A DNA stretch of 32,437 nt from an uncultured Mycoplasmatota bacterium (GCA_946613765.1 CAMOFW010000002.1:1-32437), one strand, 5' to 3'; counted from the first letter of the stretch, positions 7,530 through 15,802 are shown. Made by a program: numbers and translations. Notes: generated by a model not told the origin, from the sequence alone.

Positions 7530-8462
7530 ATGAACAAAAAATTCAAAGTACTTGTACTTATTCTTATGGTAGCATTAACAACTTCTTGTACTAAGTATAT
7601 TAAAGAAGATAATAAGAGTGTTGTATATGAAGCAACAGGTCAAACATTAGCATCTAATATCTTATGTAAGCCTGTAACTGAAGATTTATATAATTTCTAT
7701 AAAGAACATGAATCTTCAATGGAAGTTAAATTAGATGACTTAGTAGAATGTAAAGAATATACTCCTACTAAAACAGCTTATAAAGGTTTATGGGAAACAC
7801 TTCTTGTTAAACCAATTGCTTGGTTAATACTAAAACTAGGAGAATTAATTACAAACTATGGTTTATCAGTTATGTTAATGTCTTTATTAATTAGAGCATT
7901 AATGATTCCAATTTCTAAAAAGAGTATGGCTCAATCAGAAAATATGAAGAAAGCCCAACCAGAAATGGCTAAGATTGAAAAGAAATATGGAAACAAAACT
8001 GATCAAGCATCAATGATGGCTAAATCACAAGAAATGATGATGGTTTATAAAAAATATGATATAAATCCTGTAAGTGGATGCTTAACAGCATTTATACAAT
8101 TACCTTTATTCTTTGCTTTCTTAGAAGCAATCAATAGAGTACCAGCTATATTTGAAGATAAATTATTTGGAATGAACTTAGGTATGACTCCATTAGTTGG
8201 ATTATCAAAAGGTAATTATATATATATAGCTTTAATAGCAATTATTATATTATCAACATTTATTACATTTAAATTTACAATGTCACAAAATCAAGGTGGA
8301 CAAGCAGATCAAATGAAATTTATGATGACATTTATGTTAGTAATGATTAGTGTTGCATCACTTTCATTACCAACAGCAATTGCATTATACTGGATTGTTA
8401 ATAATGTATTTGCTATAATACAAAATATAATAGTTAAAAAATCCATTGAAAAGAGGAAGTAA
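7530..8462 (+). CDS. yidC: Membrane protein insertase YidC/SpoIIIJ (lipoprotein)
   Basis: YidC inserts and folds membrane proteins, with or without the Sec translocon. The 310-residue protein starts with a hydrophobic signal ending in LTTSC, so Cys20 is probably lipidated, as in Gram-positive YidC. The conserved hydrophilic-groove arginine is Arg122 (LLIRALMIPISKKS), followed by the cytoplasmic coiled hairpin (MKKAQPEMAKIEKKYG) and the later membrane segments FIQLPLFFAFLEAI, IYIALIAIIILS and TAIALYWIVNNVFAI. The region between the lipid anchor and the core (about 21-85) is longer than in SpoIIIJ. SpoIIIJ also matters for forespore gene expression in B. subtilis; this spore-former may use it likewise. 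AAAGGAG precedes the start. Confidence 0.96.
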   Translation: MNKKFKVLVLILMVALTTSCTKYIKEDNKSVVYEATGQTLASNILCKPVTEDLYNFYKEHESSMEVKLDDLVECKEYTPTKTAYKGLWETLLVKPIAWLILKLGELITNYGLSVMLMSLLIRALMIPISKKSMAQSENMKKAQPEMAKIEKKYGNKTDQASMMAKSQEMMMVYKKYDINPVSGCLTAFIQLPLFFAFLEAINRVPAIFEDKLFGMNLGMTPLVGLSKGNYIYIALIAIIILSTFITFKFTMSQNQGGQADQMKFMMTFMLVMISVASLSLPTAIALYWIVNNVFAIIQNIIVKKSIEKRK

Positions 8463-8464
8463 AT

Positions 8465-9079
8465 ATGAAAGCAGAAGTTTTTACAGGAAAAAATTTAGAA
8501 GAAGTTAAAAGTGAAGCATTTGAAAAATTAGGATTAAATGAAAATGAATGTTTAGTAAGTGTTAAATCTACTAAATCAGGTTTATTTAAAACTAAAGAAG
8601 AATATGAAGTTAAAGTATTTAAATTAACTGATATAGCTGAAGAAATTAAAAATTACTTAAGTGAATTATTAACAAATATGACTATTGAAGCTAATTTTGA
8701 AACAAAAATCAGAGAACAACAAATTAACATTAAAATGTATTCTGATAAAAATAATATCTTAATTGGTAGAGATGGTAAAACTTTAAAAGCATTACAAACT
8801 GTAATTAGACAACATATTTATCAATTAGTAGGTGCTTATCCTTATATATTATTAGATGTTGAAAATTATAAAGAAAAGAAAATTAAAAATTTAGAATTCT
8901 TAACTAGAAAGTTAGCTAAAGAAGTATTAAGAACTAAACAACCAATTAAAATGGATGATATGAATTCTTATGAAAGAAGAATAGCACATAATGTATTAGC
9001 TAAATTTGATAATTTAACTAGCACATCTGAAGGTGAAGAACCTAATAGACATATAGTTATTAAAATTAAGGAAGATTAA
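8465..9079 (+). CDS. khpB: RNA-binding protein Jag/KhpB
   Basis: Jag (KhpB/EloR) is a cytoplasmic RNA-binding protein that, with KhpA, affects cell elongation and division in several Gram-positives. Three domains are visible in 204 residues: a Jag_N domain (1-50, with KSTKSGLFKTKEEYEVKV), a KH domain containing the GRDG loop at 101-104 and a following ALQTVIRQHI helix, and a C-terminal R3H domain (SYERRIAHNVLA, Arg and His four residues apart). It starts 3 bases after yidC with GAGGAAG as ribosome site. The yidC-jag pair is conserved across Bacillota. Confidence 0.95.
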   Translation: MKAEVFTGKNLEEVKSEAFEKLGLNENECLVSVKSTKSGLFKTKEEYEVKVFKLTDIAEEIKNYLSELLTNMTIEANFETKIREQQINIKMYSDKNNILIGRDGKTLKALQTVIRQHIYQLVGAYPYILLDVENYKEKKIKNLEFLTRKLAKEVLRTKQPIKMDDMNSYERRIAHNVLAKFDNLTSTSEGEEPNRHIVIKIKED

Positions 9080-9092
9080 ATCTTTCTTTTTT
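9070..9092 (+). terminator. Weak terminator after khpB
   Basis: A short stem around the stop codon (AAGAT/ATCTT plus one G-U and one G-C pair, 3-base loop) is followed by a long T-rich run. It is weaker than the other terminators in the window. Confidence 0.45.
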
Positions 9093-9105
9093 TTATGTTT
9101 TATTG

Positions 9106-9111
9106 TATAAT
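9106..9111 (+). promoter_or_regulatory. Possible -10 element for mnmE
   Basis: TATAAT lies 30 bases before the mnmE start, but no convincing -35 is present 16-18 bases upstream. It would follow the weak khpB terminator and start the mnmE-mnmG-rsmG unit. Confidence 0.35.
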
Positions 9112-9140
9112 ATACGCGTTAAAAAAGGGATGTGAGATAC

Positions 9141-10502
9141 ATGAACGACACAATTTGCGCTATTGCAACATCTGTAGGTAATGGAGCTATATCAATTATT
9201 AGAGTTAGTGGTGAAGATGCTATTGAAAAAGTTAATTCTATCTTTAAAGGAAAAGATTTAACTAAAGTAGAATCTCATACCATAAATTATGGACACATTG
9301 TGGATAATGATAAAGTTATCGACGAAGTTTTAGTGTCTGTTATGAAAGCACCTAAAACATATACTATGGAAGATGTTGTGGAAATAAATACACATGGTGG
9401 TATTGCACCAACTAATAAAGTATTACAACTATTAATTAAAAATGGTTGTCGCATGGCTGAACGTGGTGAATTTACTAAACGTGCATTTTTAAATGGAAGA
9501 ATAGATTTAATCGAAGCTGAAGCAGTAATGGATAAAATTAATGCTCAAACTGATATCCAAAATGAACTTGCAAATAATCAATTAAATGGTAAAGTATCTA
9601 ATCTTATTAATTCACTAAGAGATGATATGATTCAAATTATATCTAATATTAATGTTAATATAGATTATCCTGAATATGATGATGTAGATATTATTACTAA
9701 TGAAATAATGATCCCTAAAATTAATAATTTAGAAGAAAAAATAACTAAAATATTAAAAGAATCTAAAAATGGTAAATTAATTAAAGATGGTATTAAAACA
9801 TCTATTATAGGTAAACCAAATGTAGGTAAATCATCTCTTTTAAATGAACTATTAGAAGAAGATAAAGCTATTGTTACTGAAATAGCAGGTACAACAAGAG
9901 ATATAGTTGAAGGTCAAATTAATATAAATGGTATCTTACTAAATATAATTGATACTGCTGGTATTAGAGAAACTAATGACATAGTAGAATCAATTGGTGT
10001 AGAAAAATCAATTAAAATGATGGAAGAATCAGACCTTGTATTGTTTATGTTAAACAATAATGAAGAATTAACTGATGATATTAAAGCATTATTAAATAAA
10101 TTAGAAAATAAAAACTATATAATTATTATTAATAAAACTGATTTAGAAGATAAATTAGATCTAACTAACTTAAATATTAATAAAGATTATATTGTTAGAA
10201 CAAGTATTAAAAATCATCAAGGTATTGATGAATTAAAAAATAAGATTATTGATTTATTTAATATTAAAGAAATAGAAACTAAAGACCCTACTTATTTATC
10301 TAATTCAAGATCAATTGGACTTCTAGAACAATGTTTAAACGATGTTAAAGATGTTAAAGAAGGAATAAATAACGGTGAAACAATTGATATGATTGAAATA
10401 GATATAAGAAATATATGGGAAAAATTAGGTCAAATAAATGGTACATCTTATGAAGATGAATTACTGGATGAAATGTTTAAACGTTTCTGTCTTGGAAAGT
10501 AG
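9141..10502 (+). CDS. mnmE: tRNA uridine-5-carboxymethylaminomethyl GTPase MnmE
   Basis: MnmE works with MnmG to install (carboxymethyl)aminomethyl groups on the wobble uridine of certain tRNAs. The 453-residue protein has the tetrahydrofolate-binding N-terminal domain (MNDTICAIATSVGNGAISIIRVSG), a helical domain and an inserted G domain. G1 is GKPNVGKSS (224-232), the switch region is AGTTRD, G3 is DTAGI and G4 is NKTD. It ends in FCLGK, whose cysteine belongs to the conserved C-[IV/L]-G-K tail. A GTG three codons upstream is in frame, but the ATG at 9141 fits the family start. mnmG follows directly, as in most bacteria. Confidence 0.97.
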   Translation: MNDTICAIATSVGNGAISIIRVSGEDAIEKVNSIFKGKDLTKVESHTINYGHIVDNDKVIDEVLVSVMKAPKTYTMEDVVEINTHGGIAPTNKVLQLLIKNGCRMAERGEFTKRAFLNGRIDLIEAEAVMDKINAQTDIQNELANNQLNGKVSNLINSLRDDMIQIISNINVNIDYPEYDDVDIITNEIMIPKINNLEEKITKILKESKNGKLIKDGIKTSIIGKPNVGKSSLLNELLEEDKAIVTEIAGTTRDIVEGQININGILLNIIDTAGIRETNDIVESIGVEKSIKMMEESDLVLFMLNNNEELTDDIKALLNKLENKNYIIIINKTDLEDKLDLTNLNINKDYIVRTSIKNHQGIDELKNKIIDLFNIKEIETKDPTYLSNSRSIGLLEQCLNDVKDVKEGINNGETIDMIEIDIRNIWEKLGQINGTSYEDELLDEMFKRFCLGK

Positions 10503-10511
10503 GTGAAAATA

Positions 10512-12383
10512 ATGGATTATGAAATTATAGTTGTTGGTGGTGGACATGCCGGATGTGAAGCAGCTTATGCTAGTGCATATAAAGGACATAAAACACTATT
10601 AATGACATCAAACATAAAAAATATAGCAGATATGCCATGTAATCCACACATTGGAGGATCAGCTAAAGGTATAGTTGTTAGGGAAATAGATGCTTTAGGT
10701 GGTATCATGGGTAAAGTAGCTGATAAAACTCATTGTCAAATAAAGATGCTAAACTCTGCTAAAGGTGTAGCAGTACAATCTCTAAGAGCCCAAGGAGATA
10801 AGATTACTTATCCAAAAGAAATGCTTAATACTCTTAATTCATTAGATAGTTTAACTATTCAAGAGGGAATGGTAGAAGATTTAATAGTTGAAGATAATAA
10901 AGTAAAAGGTATTATTTTAGAAGATGGAACTAAAATAACTTCAAATATAGTTATTTTAACAACTGGTACTTACTTAAAAGCTGATATTTTAGTTGGTGAA
11001 ACTAGAACAAGAAAAGGACCACATGGTGAACGTCCTTCAAATCACCTATCAGATAAATTAAGAGACTATGGATTTAATATAATTAGATTAAAAACAGGTA
11101 CTCCTCAAAGAATAGCTAAAGATTCTATTGATTATTCTAAATTAAAGATTGAAAAAGGTGATGATAAATACTTAACTTTCTCATTTGATTTAGAACCTCA
11201 ATATAAAATTGAAGAACAATTACCATGTTATTTAACTTATACTAATGAGCGTACTCATAAAATAATCATGGATAATTTAAATAAGTCATCTATGTATGGT
11301 GCTATTGAAGGAAAACTTGGTATAGGACCTAGATATTGTCCATCTATCGAAGATAAGGTTAATAGATTTAAAGATAAAGAAAGACATCAATTATTTATTG
11401 AACCTGAATCTAGATATTATGATGATATGTATTTACAAGGTTTTTCAACATCTATGCCACCAGAAATACAAGAACAAATGGTTCATTCTTTAGCAGGTTT
11501 AGAAAATGCCAAGATATTAAAATATGGTTATGCTATTGAATACGATGCAATCTACCCTACTCAATTAAAGTTTTCTCTAGAAACAAAGATATTAGAAAAC
11601 TTATTTACAGCAGGACAAATAAACGGTACATCAGGTTATGAAGAAGCTGCATGTCAAGGTCTAATGGCAGGTATTAACGCTACTCTTAAACTTGAAGGAA
11701 AAGAACCATTAGTATTAAAAAGAAGTGATGCATATATTGGTGTTTTAATTGATGATTTAATTACTAAAGGAATCAGAGATCCATATAGATTATTAACTTC
11801 ACGTGCTGAATTTAGATTAATCTTAAGAAGTGATAATGCAGACCTAAGATTAAGAAGAATTGGTGCATCTGTAGGTATGATTGATGATGAAAGATTAGAA
11901 AAACTAAACATCAAAGAACAAAAAATAGATGAATTAAAAGAATTCTTAAAAGTTAATAAACTAAAAATAACACCTGAAGTTAAAGAACAATTTATTAATA
12001 ATAATATTGAAGTTCCAACTGCAACATTAAGTTTAGAACAATTATTAAAAAGACCTGAAATTACAATTGAATTCTTATCATCTTTAATAGATATTCCATT
12101 TACTGATGAAATAAAAGAACAAGTATCTATTCAATTAAAATATGAAGGTTATATTAATAAAGCTCTAAAAGAAGCAGAAAAGATGTTAAAACTAGAAAAG
12201 AAAAAAATACCATCTGATATTAATTATGATGATATTAAAAATATTGCTAGTGAAGCAAGACAAAAACTAAAAGAAGTAAGACCAGAAACTATTGCTCAAG
12301 CAATAAGAATAAGTGGTGTTAATCCAGCAGATATATCTATTCTTTCAGTATATTTAAGAAAGGAATATCCTAATAATGACTAA
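10512..12383 (+). CDS. mnmG: tRNA uridine-5-carboxymethylaminomethyl enzyme MnmG (GidA)
   Basis: MnmG is the FAD- and NADH-binding partner of MnmE in wobble-uridine modification. The 623-residue product matches the long MnmG form. The N-terminal FAD motif is VVGGGHAGCEAAYAS. Further on are MPCNPHIGGSAKG, LRAQGDKITYPKEM, the TGTYLKADILVGE strand and RTRKGPHGERPS. The C-terminal helical domain that meets MnmE and tRNA includes TSRAEFRLILRSDNADLRL and ends near the rsmG start. The ATG at 10512 has AGGTG 7 bases upstream; an upstream in-frame GTG (10503) abuts the mnmE stop and lacks spacing. It overlaps rsmG by 8 bases, indicating translational coupling. Confidence 0.97.
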   Translation: MDYEIIVVGGGHAGCEAAYASAYKGHKTLLMTSNIKNIADMPCNPHIGGSAKGIVVREIDALGGIMGKVADKTHCQIKMLNSAKGVAVQSLRAQGDKITYPKEMLNTLNSLDSLTIQEGMVEDLIVEDNKVKGIILEDGTKITSNIVILTTGTYLKADILVGETRTRKGPHGERPSNHLSDKLRDYGFNIIRLKTGTPQRIAKDSIDYSKLKIEKGDDKYLTFSFDLEPQYKIEEQLPCYLTYTNERTHKIIMDNLNKSSMYGAIEGKLGIGPRYCPSIEDKVNRFKDKERHQLFIEPESRYYDDMYLQGFSTSMPPEIQEQMVHSLAGLENAKILKYGYAIEYDAIYPTQLKFSLETKILENLFTAGQINGTSGYEEAACQGLMAGINATLKLEGKEPLVLKRSDAYIGVLIDDLITKGIRDPYRLLTSRAEFRLILRSDNADLRLRRIGASVGMIDDERLEKLNIKEQKIDELKEFLKVNKLKITPEVKEQFINNNIEVPTATLSLEQLLKRPEITIEFLSSLIDIPFTDEIKEQVSIQLKYEGYINKALKEAEKMLKLEKKKIPSDINYDDIKNIASEARQKLKEVRPETIAQAIRISGVNPADISILSVYLRKEYPNND

Positions 12384-13077
12384 AGAAGAATTATATCTTG
12401 AACTTAAAAAATTAGGTATTAACTTAACTGATAAACAAAAAGAACAATTAGAAATCTATAAAGATTTTCTAATTGAATATAATAAACATACTAATTTAAC
12501 TAGAATAATAGATGAAAATGATATCTATTTAAAACATTTTTATGACTCTCTAACTATAGTTAAATATATTGATTTATCAAATAAAAATACTCTATTAGAT
12601 ATTGGTACTGGGGCAGGTTTTCCAGGATTTGTACTAAAAATAGTTTATCCTAATCTAGAGGTAACATTACTTGATTCAAATAATAAAAAAATAACATTTT
12701 TAAAACAATTAAGTGAAAAATTAAATATAAATATTAATGCTATACAAGCAAGAAGTGAAGAATATATCAAAGAAAAAAGAGAATTCTTTGATGTAGTTAC
12801 ATCACGTGCTATGGCTAATTTAAGAGTATTACTTGAACTATCAATTCCTTATGTAAAAATAAATGGTAACTTTATTGCAATGAAAGCTAATGCAAGTGAA
12901 GAACTAAAAGAAGCTGGTAATACTCATGAAAAACTTGGAGCTAAATTGTCATCAATTCAGGAATTTGAACTTTTAAAAGAAAACTCTAAAAGAACTATTA
13001 TTGTATATGATAAAATTAATAAAACAGATATTAAGTATCCAAGAAAATACGATATTATAATTAAAAAGGCTATATAA
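12376..13077 (+). CDS. rsmG: 16S rRNA (guanine-N7) methyltransferase RsmG
   Basis: RsmG methylates a guanine in the 530 loop of 16S rRNA (G527 in E. coli numbering) using S-adenosylmethionine; its loss gives low-level streptomycin resistance. The 233-residue protein has the Rossmann SAM site LLDIGTGAGFPGFVLKI, the acidic strand end VTLLDSNNKKITFL, and the later VVTSRAMANL segment. The N-terminal YNKHTNLTRI and KHFYDSLTI match the family. It is the third gene of the mnmE-mnmG-rsmG unit and ends in a terminator. In Bacillus noc follows directly; here an unrecognised gene comes between. Confidence 0.96.
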   Translation: MTKEELYLELKKLGINLTDKQKEQLEIYKDFLIEYNKHTNLTRIIDENDIYLKHFYDSLTIVKYIDLSNKNTLLDIGTGAGFPGFVLKIVYPNLEVTLLDSNNKKITFLKQLSEKLNININAIQARSEEYIKEKREFFDVVTSRAMANLRVLLELSIPYVKINGNFIAMKANASEELKEAGNTHEKLGAKLSSIQEFELLKENSKRTIIVYDKINKTDIKYPRKYDIIIKKAI

Positions 13078-13088
13078 TAGTCTTTTTT
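13066..13088 (+). terminator. Terminator of mnmE-mnmG-rsmG
   Basis: Arms AAGGCTAT (13066-13073) and ATAGTCTT (13077-13084) pair over 8 bp with one G-U and a 3-base loop, then run into T residues. The stem includes the last rsmG codons. Confidence 0.75.
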
Positions 13089-13090
13089 TA

Positions 13091-13119
13091 TTGACATTAT
13101 ATTATTTATTGATTACAAT
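13091..13119 (+). promoter_or_regulatory. Strong sigma-A promoter of the unknown gene before noc
   Basis: TTGACA (13091-13096), exactly 17 bases, then TACAAT (13114-13119): one mismatch from full consensus, the best promoter seen in the window. It lies immediately after the rsmG terminator. Confidence 0.85.
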
Positions 13120-13143
13120 AAGGGCGTTTTGGGGGATTAAGTG

Positions 13144-14217
13144 ATGAAATACAACAGTGAAGACGTTTTAAAATATATCAACGGCAATGAACTAAAGTAT
13201 GATCCAGAAGTATATGAAAAAAACGCTAATTTTATGTTAGATGTATTAAGACTAACTAAAGATAAAAAAATGATTAAATTTTGTGACAAAGAATTATTTA
13301 AAGATTCAGATTTTGTATATGCATTAATGGATATTTTTAAAAATGATAAACTATTATGTATAAAATTATCTAATGAATTTATATTAAATAACACTGGTAA
13401 ATATACAATAGATATATTAAATATTGCTTTAAAAGCACAAGAAATTAATAATGATAGATATATAGATGAATATAGATTAACAGGAATATATTTAAACAGT
13501 GGATATTATGTATTAAAAGATTTTATAATTAAACAATTAAAAAAAGAAAATATAGATATGAATTTTTGCTTTAGAATAATTCAAACTCTACATCCATATA
13601 ATGAACCATTTAAAAAATATATGGCTAAACATATGATAGATGAATTATTTGAAAGTTTAGATAATTTAGAATACTACGTTAAGTCTAGATATTCTCATTC
13701 AAGTTATATTGAAAATATTGGAGTTATACAATATATAATAAACTTAATTAGAGGAACAGATGAAGATTTAGCAGACTATGCTGAATTCCATCAAGAATTA
13801 TTATTTAATAAGATAAATGAATTAAATAAAATAATGATTGAATGGAAAGAAGAAGAAACTGAAATCGAAGAAGAAGTATATGAAATAATAGAAGCTTTCT
13901 GTGAACAATATATTGATATAAGCATTGATACATGTTTAAAATACATTTCAAAAGAACTTAATATGCCATCTCTTTTAGATCATACATTTGAATCAATGAA
14001 TGAGAACCTAATCGAAATGGGATATGAAGAATTAGATATTAGTGACGTTACGTTAGATAATGTAGATGATATTGAAAAACAAAGATTACTAAACAAACTA
14101 AAAAAAGGAATAGTTTTATATATATATAACAACAAACATCCAAAACAACATGAAAAAATAACTACCATTAAAAATATTAGATTATTAAAAAATGCTAGTA
14201 AAAAACAAGATATCTAA
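13144..14217 (+). CDS. Uncharacterised acidic, probably all-helical protein
   Basis: I do not recognise this family. The 357-residue product has no signal peptide, no hydrophobic membrane span and no nucleotide-binding motif that I can see. It appears soluble and mostly helical, with many short amphipathic stretches (for example FVYALMDIFKNDKLLCIKL and IMIEWKEEETEIEEEVYEI) that could form helical repeats. An acidic cluster lies near residue 245 and a basic tail at the end. The ATG at 13144 has GGGGG 8 bases upstream; a GTG one codon earlier is the alternative. It has its own near-consensus promoter and its own terminator, so it is well expressed and stands alone between rsmG and noc, where Bacillus has no gene. 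Position suggests, but does not show, a role in chromosome or cell-cycle biology. Confidence 0.85.
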   Translation: MKYNSEDVLKYINGNELKYDPEVYEKNANFMLDVLRLTKDKKMIKFCDKELFKDSDFVYALMDIFKNDKLLCIKLSNEFILNNTGKYTIDILNIALKAQEINNDRYIDEYRLTGIYLNSGYYVLKDFIIKQLKKENIDMNFCFRIIQTLHPYNEPFKKYMAKHMIDELFESLDNLEYYVKSRYSHSSYIENIGVIQYIINLIRGTDEDLADYAEFHQELLFNKINELNKIMIEWKEEETEIEEEVYEIIEAFCEQYIDISIDTCLKYISKELNMPSLLDHTFESMNENLIEMGYEELDISDVTLDNVDDIEKQRLLNKLKKGIVLYIYNNKHPKQHEKITTIKNIRLLKNASKKQDI

Positions 14218-14233
14218 AATGATATCTTTTTTT
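14207..14233 (+). terminator. Terminator of the unknown gene
   Basis: Perfect 8-bp arms AAGATATC (14207-14214) and GATATCTT (14221-14228), a 6-base loop and a T-run. The stop codon is in the loop. Confidence 0.85.
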
Positions 14234-14234
14234 A

Positions 14235-14263
14235 TTGAAAAAAATGGCAATATAATGTATTAT
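14235..14263 (+). promoter_or_regulatory. Promoter of noc
   Basis: TTGAAA (14235-14240), 17 bases, TATTAT (14258-14263), 36 bases before the noc start. AAGGGG lies before the ATG. Several overlapping TATAAT-like strings make the exact -10 uncertain. Confidence 0.5.
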
Positions 14264-14299
14264 TATATATAGAATGAAAATAATAAAGGGGCTGTTATT

Positions 14300-15802
14300 A
14301 TGAACTTAGAAGGTCAAGTAATTCAAGTAAACTTGGATGATATTATTCCAAATAGATTCCAACCAAGAATCGCATTTGATGAAAAAGCATTAAATGAATT
14401 AGCTTCATCAATTAAAGAACATGGAATAATTCAACCATTAGTATTAAGAAAACTAGGAAAGAAATTTGAAATAATTGCTGGTGAAAGAAGATATAAAGCT
14501 GCAACTTTAGCTGGTTTAACAACAGTTCCTGCAGTAATTTCTAATATTGATGATAATTCATCTGCCGAAGTAGCTTTAGTAGAAAATATTCAAAGAAAAG
14601 ATTTAACTCCTATTGAAGAAGCTAGAAGTTATAAGAATCTTTTAGATAAAGGTTATTTAACTCAAGAACAATTAGCAAAGAAAATGGGATTATCTCAATC
14701 TGCTATTTCAAATAAATTAAGATTATTAAATTTAGATAATCAAGTACAACAGGCTTTACTAGATGGTAAGATATCAGAACGTCATGCAAGAGCATTACTA
14801 ACTTTACCAAATAAAGCAGATCAAGTAACATGGTTAAATAAAATCATAGCAGAAAGAATTACAGTCAGAGATTTAGATAAAAAATTAAAAGAATTCCAAG
14901 GTGAATCAGATCCAACAGGAGATATTCCATTAGTTGATCTAACACCAAACATTGAAGATGTTAAAAATAATGCCGTAGACATTAATAATAATAAACCTAA
15001 AAATATAGCAAATCTACTAGTATCGGAGGATACAATGACAGAATATAGTGATAATTTACCAACAAATCAAGTAAATCAACCTACTGATACTCCAGTAGAA
15101 ACTTTAGATGTTCAAAGCAATCCAGCTCCAGCTGTAGATAATATGATTAATCCATTTAATTTAGATGCCCAAAAACCAGCAGAACAAACTACTGTTCAAG
15201 AAGCAAGTCCTGCAGTTGATGCACCTAAACAAGAAGAAGTATTAGATCCATTTGCAAATATATTAAATACTCCAGAAGCTAATGAAGTACCACAAGAAAG
15301 TAATAAATTCTTTAATCAATTAGAAGACGTACCTGCTTCACTTGATAACTTATCTCCATTTGCATCTGAAGGAGTATTTAACATTGATAATACTCCTGCT
15401 GCTCCAGAACAACCTGTTGATAGTAACATTGAAATATTTGATGTTGGTACTCCAAGTGAAACTAAAGTTGAAGAACCATCTTCAAATGATGTTGAATTAA
15501 TAGATAATGAATCTACAATCATGAATGAATTAAATCCAAATAATAAATTTTTCCAACCAATAAAGGAAGTTGCACAACAACAAACTATTGAAGAAGAAAA
15601 AATAGAAGATCAATTAATAAACCCAATGGATTTTGTTGATAATATTGAAGCTCCAAGTAGTGTTCCAACAAATCCAAGTGATGATGCAGTTAATAAAATA
15701 AAAGAATTAATTGATTCATTAAAATCACAAGGTGTTAATGTTTCTATGGATGAATCAGATTTAGAAAACAAACATCAAATAATAATTCAAATAGAAAAAT
15801 AG
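14300..15802 (+). CDS. noc: Noc-type ParB-family DNA-binding protein with a long disordered linker
   Basis: ParB-family proteins are CTP-dependent DNA clamps; Noc blocks division over the nucleoid. Residues 1-200 form the ParB core: IIPNRFQPR, HGIIQPLVLR, the CTP-site GERRYKAA (61-68), ENIQRKDLTPIEEA (95-108) and a helix-turn-helix (TQEQLAKKMGLSQSAISNKL). The recognition region carries Gln, Lys and Arg (SQS, SNKL, ERHAR) where Noc differs from ParB. The last 38 residues (463-500) resemble the Noc C-terminal dimerisation domain. Between them lies a 260-residue Asn/Pro/Glu/Ala-rich linker not found in the 283-residue B. subtilis Noc, and the N-terminal membrane helix of that Noc is missing. A GGAGG-N5-ATG signal lies inside the gene at codon 246. 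No parA lies nearby. ParB family is certain; Noc specificity is inference. Confidence 0.9.
   Translation: MNLEGQVIQVNLDDIIPNRFQPRIAFDEKALNELASSIKEHGIIQPLVLRKLGKKFEIIAGERRYKAATLAGLTTVPAVISNIDDNSSAEVALVENIQRKDLTPIEEARSYKNLLDKGYLTQEQLAKKMGLSQSAISNKLRLLNLDNQVQQALLDGKISERHARALLTLPNKADQVTWLNKIIAERITVRDLDKKLKEFQGESDPTGDIPLVDLTPNIEDVKNNAVDINNNKPKNIANLLVSEDTMTEYSDNLPTNQVNQPTDTPVETLDVQSNPAPAVDNMINPFNLDAQKPAEQTTVQEASPAVDAPKQEEVLDPFANILNTPEANEVPQESNKFFNQLEDVPASLDNLSPFASEGVFNIDNTPAAPEQPVDSNIEIFDVGTPSETKVEEPSSNDVELIDNESTIMNELNPNNKFFQPIKEVAQQQTIEEEKIEDQLINPMDFVDNIEAPSSVPTNPSDDAVNKIKELIDSLKSQGVNVSMDESDLENKHQIIIQIEK
15025..15802 (+). promoter_or_regulatory. Internal ribosome-binding site and ATG inside noc, with the predicted C-terminal product
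   Basis: GGAGG (15025-15029), 5 bases, ATG (15035-15037), in frame with noc at Met246. The Shine-Dalgarno falls on a TCG and a GAG codon. I found no other GAG glutamate codon in this gene, which otherwise uses GAA, so the choice is hard to explain by protein coding. Translation from here would give a separate 255-residue product (15035-15802) with the acidic linker and the Noc-like dimerisation domain but no CTP or DNA-binding domain. Confidence 0.6.

Noticed and set aside
11790..11810. Possible parS-like string (CACGTG core) in mnmG
   Set aside because: Only the central core matches and the flanks do not form the required palindrome; no parS or Noc-binding palindrome was noticed in the window.
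15000..15060. Frameshift or assembly error joining two genes in noc
   Set aside because: The frame is continuous on both sides without a shift, and a Noc-like C-terminal domain lies at the end of the same frame; an in-frame fusion remains possible and is given as an alternative under the internal-start finding.
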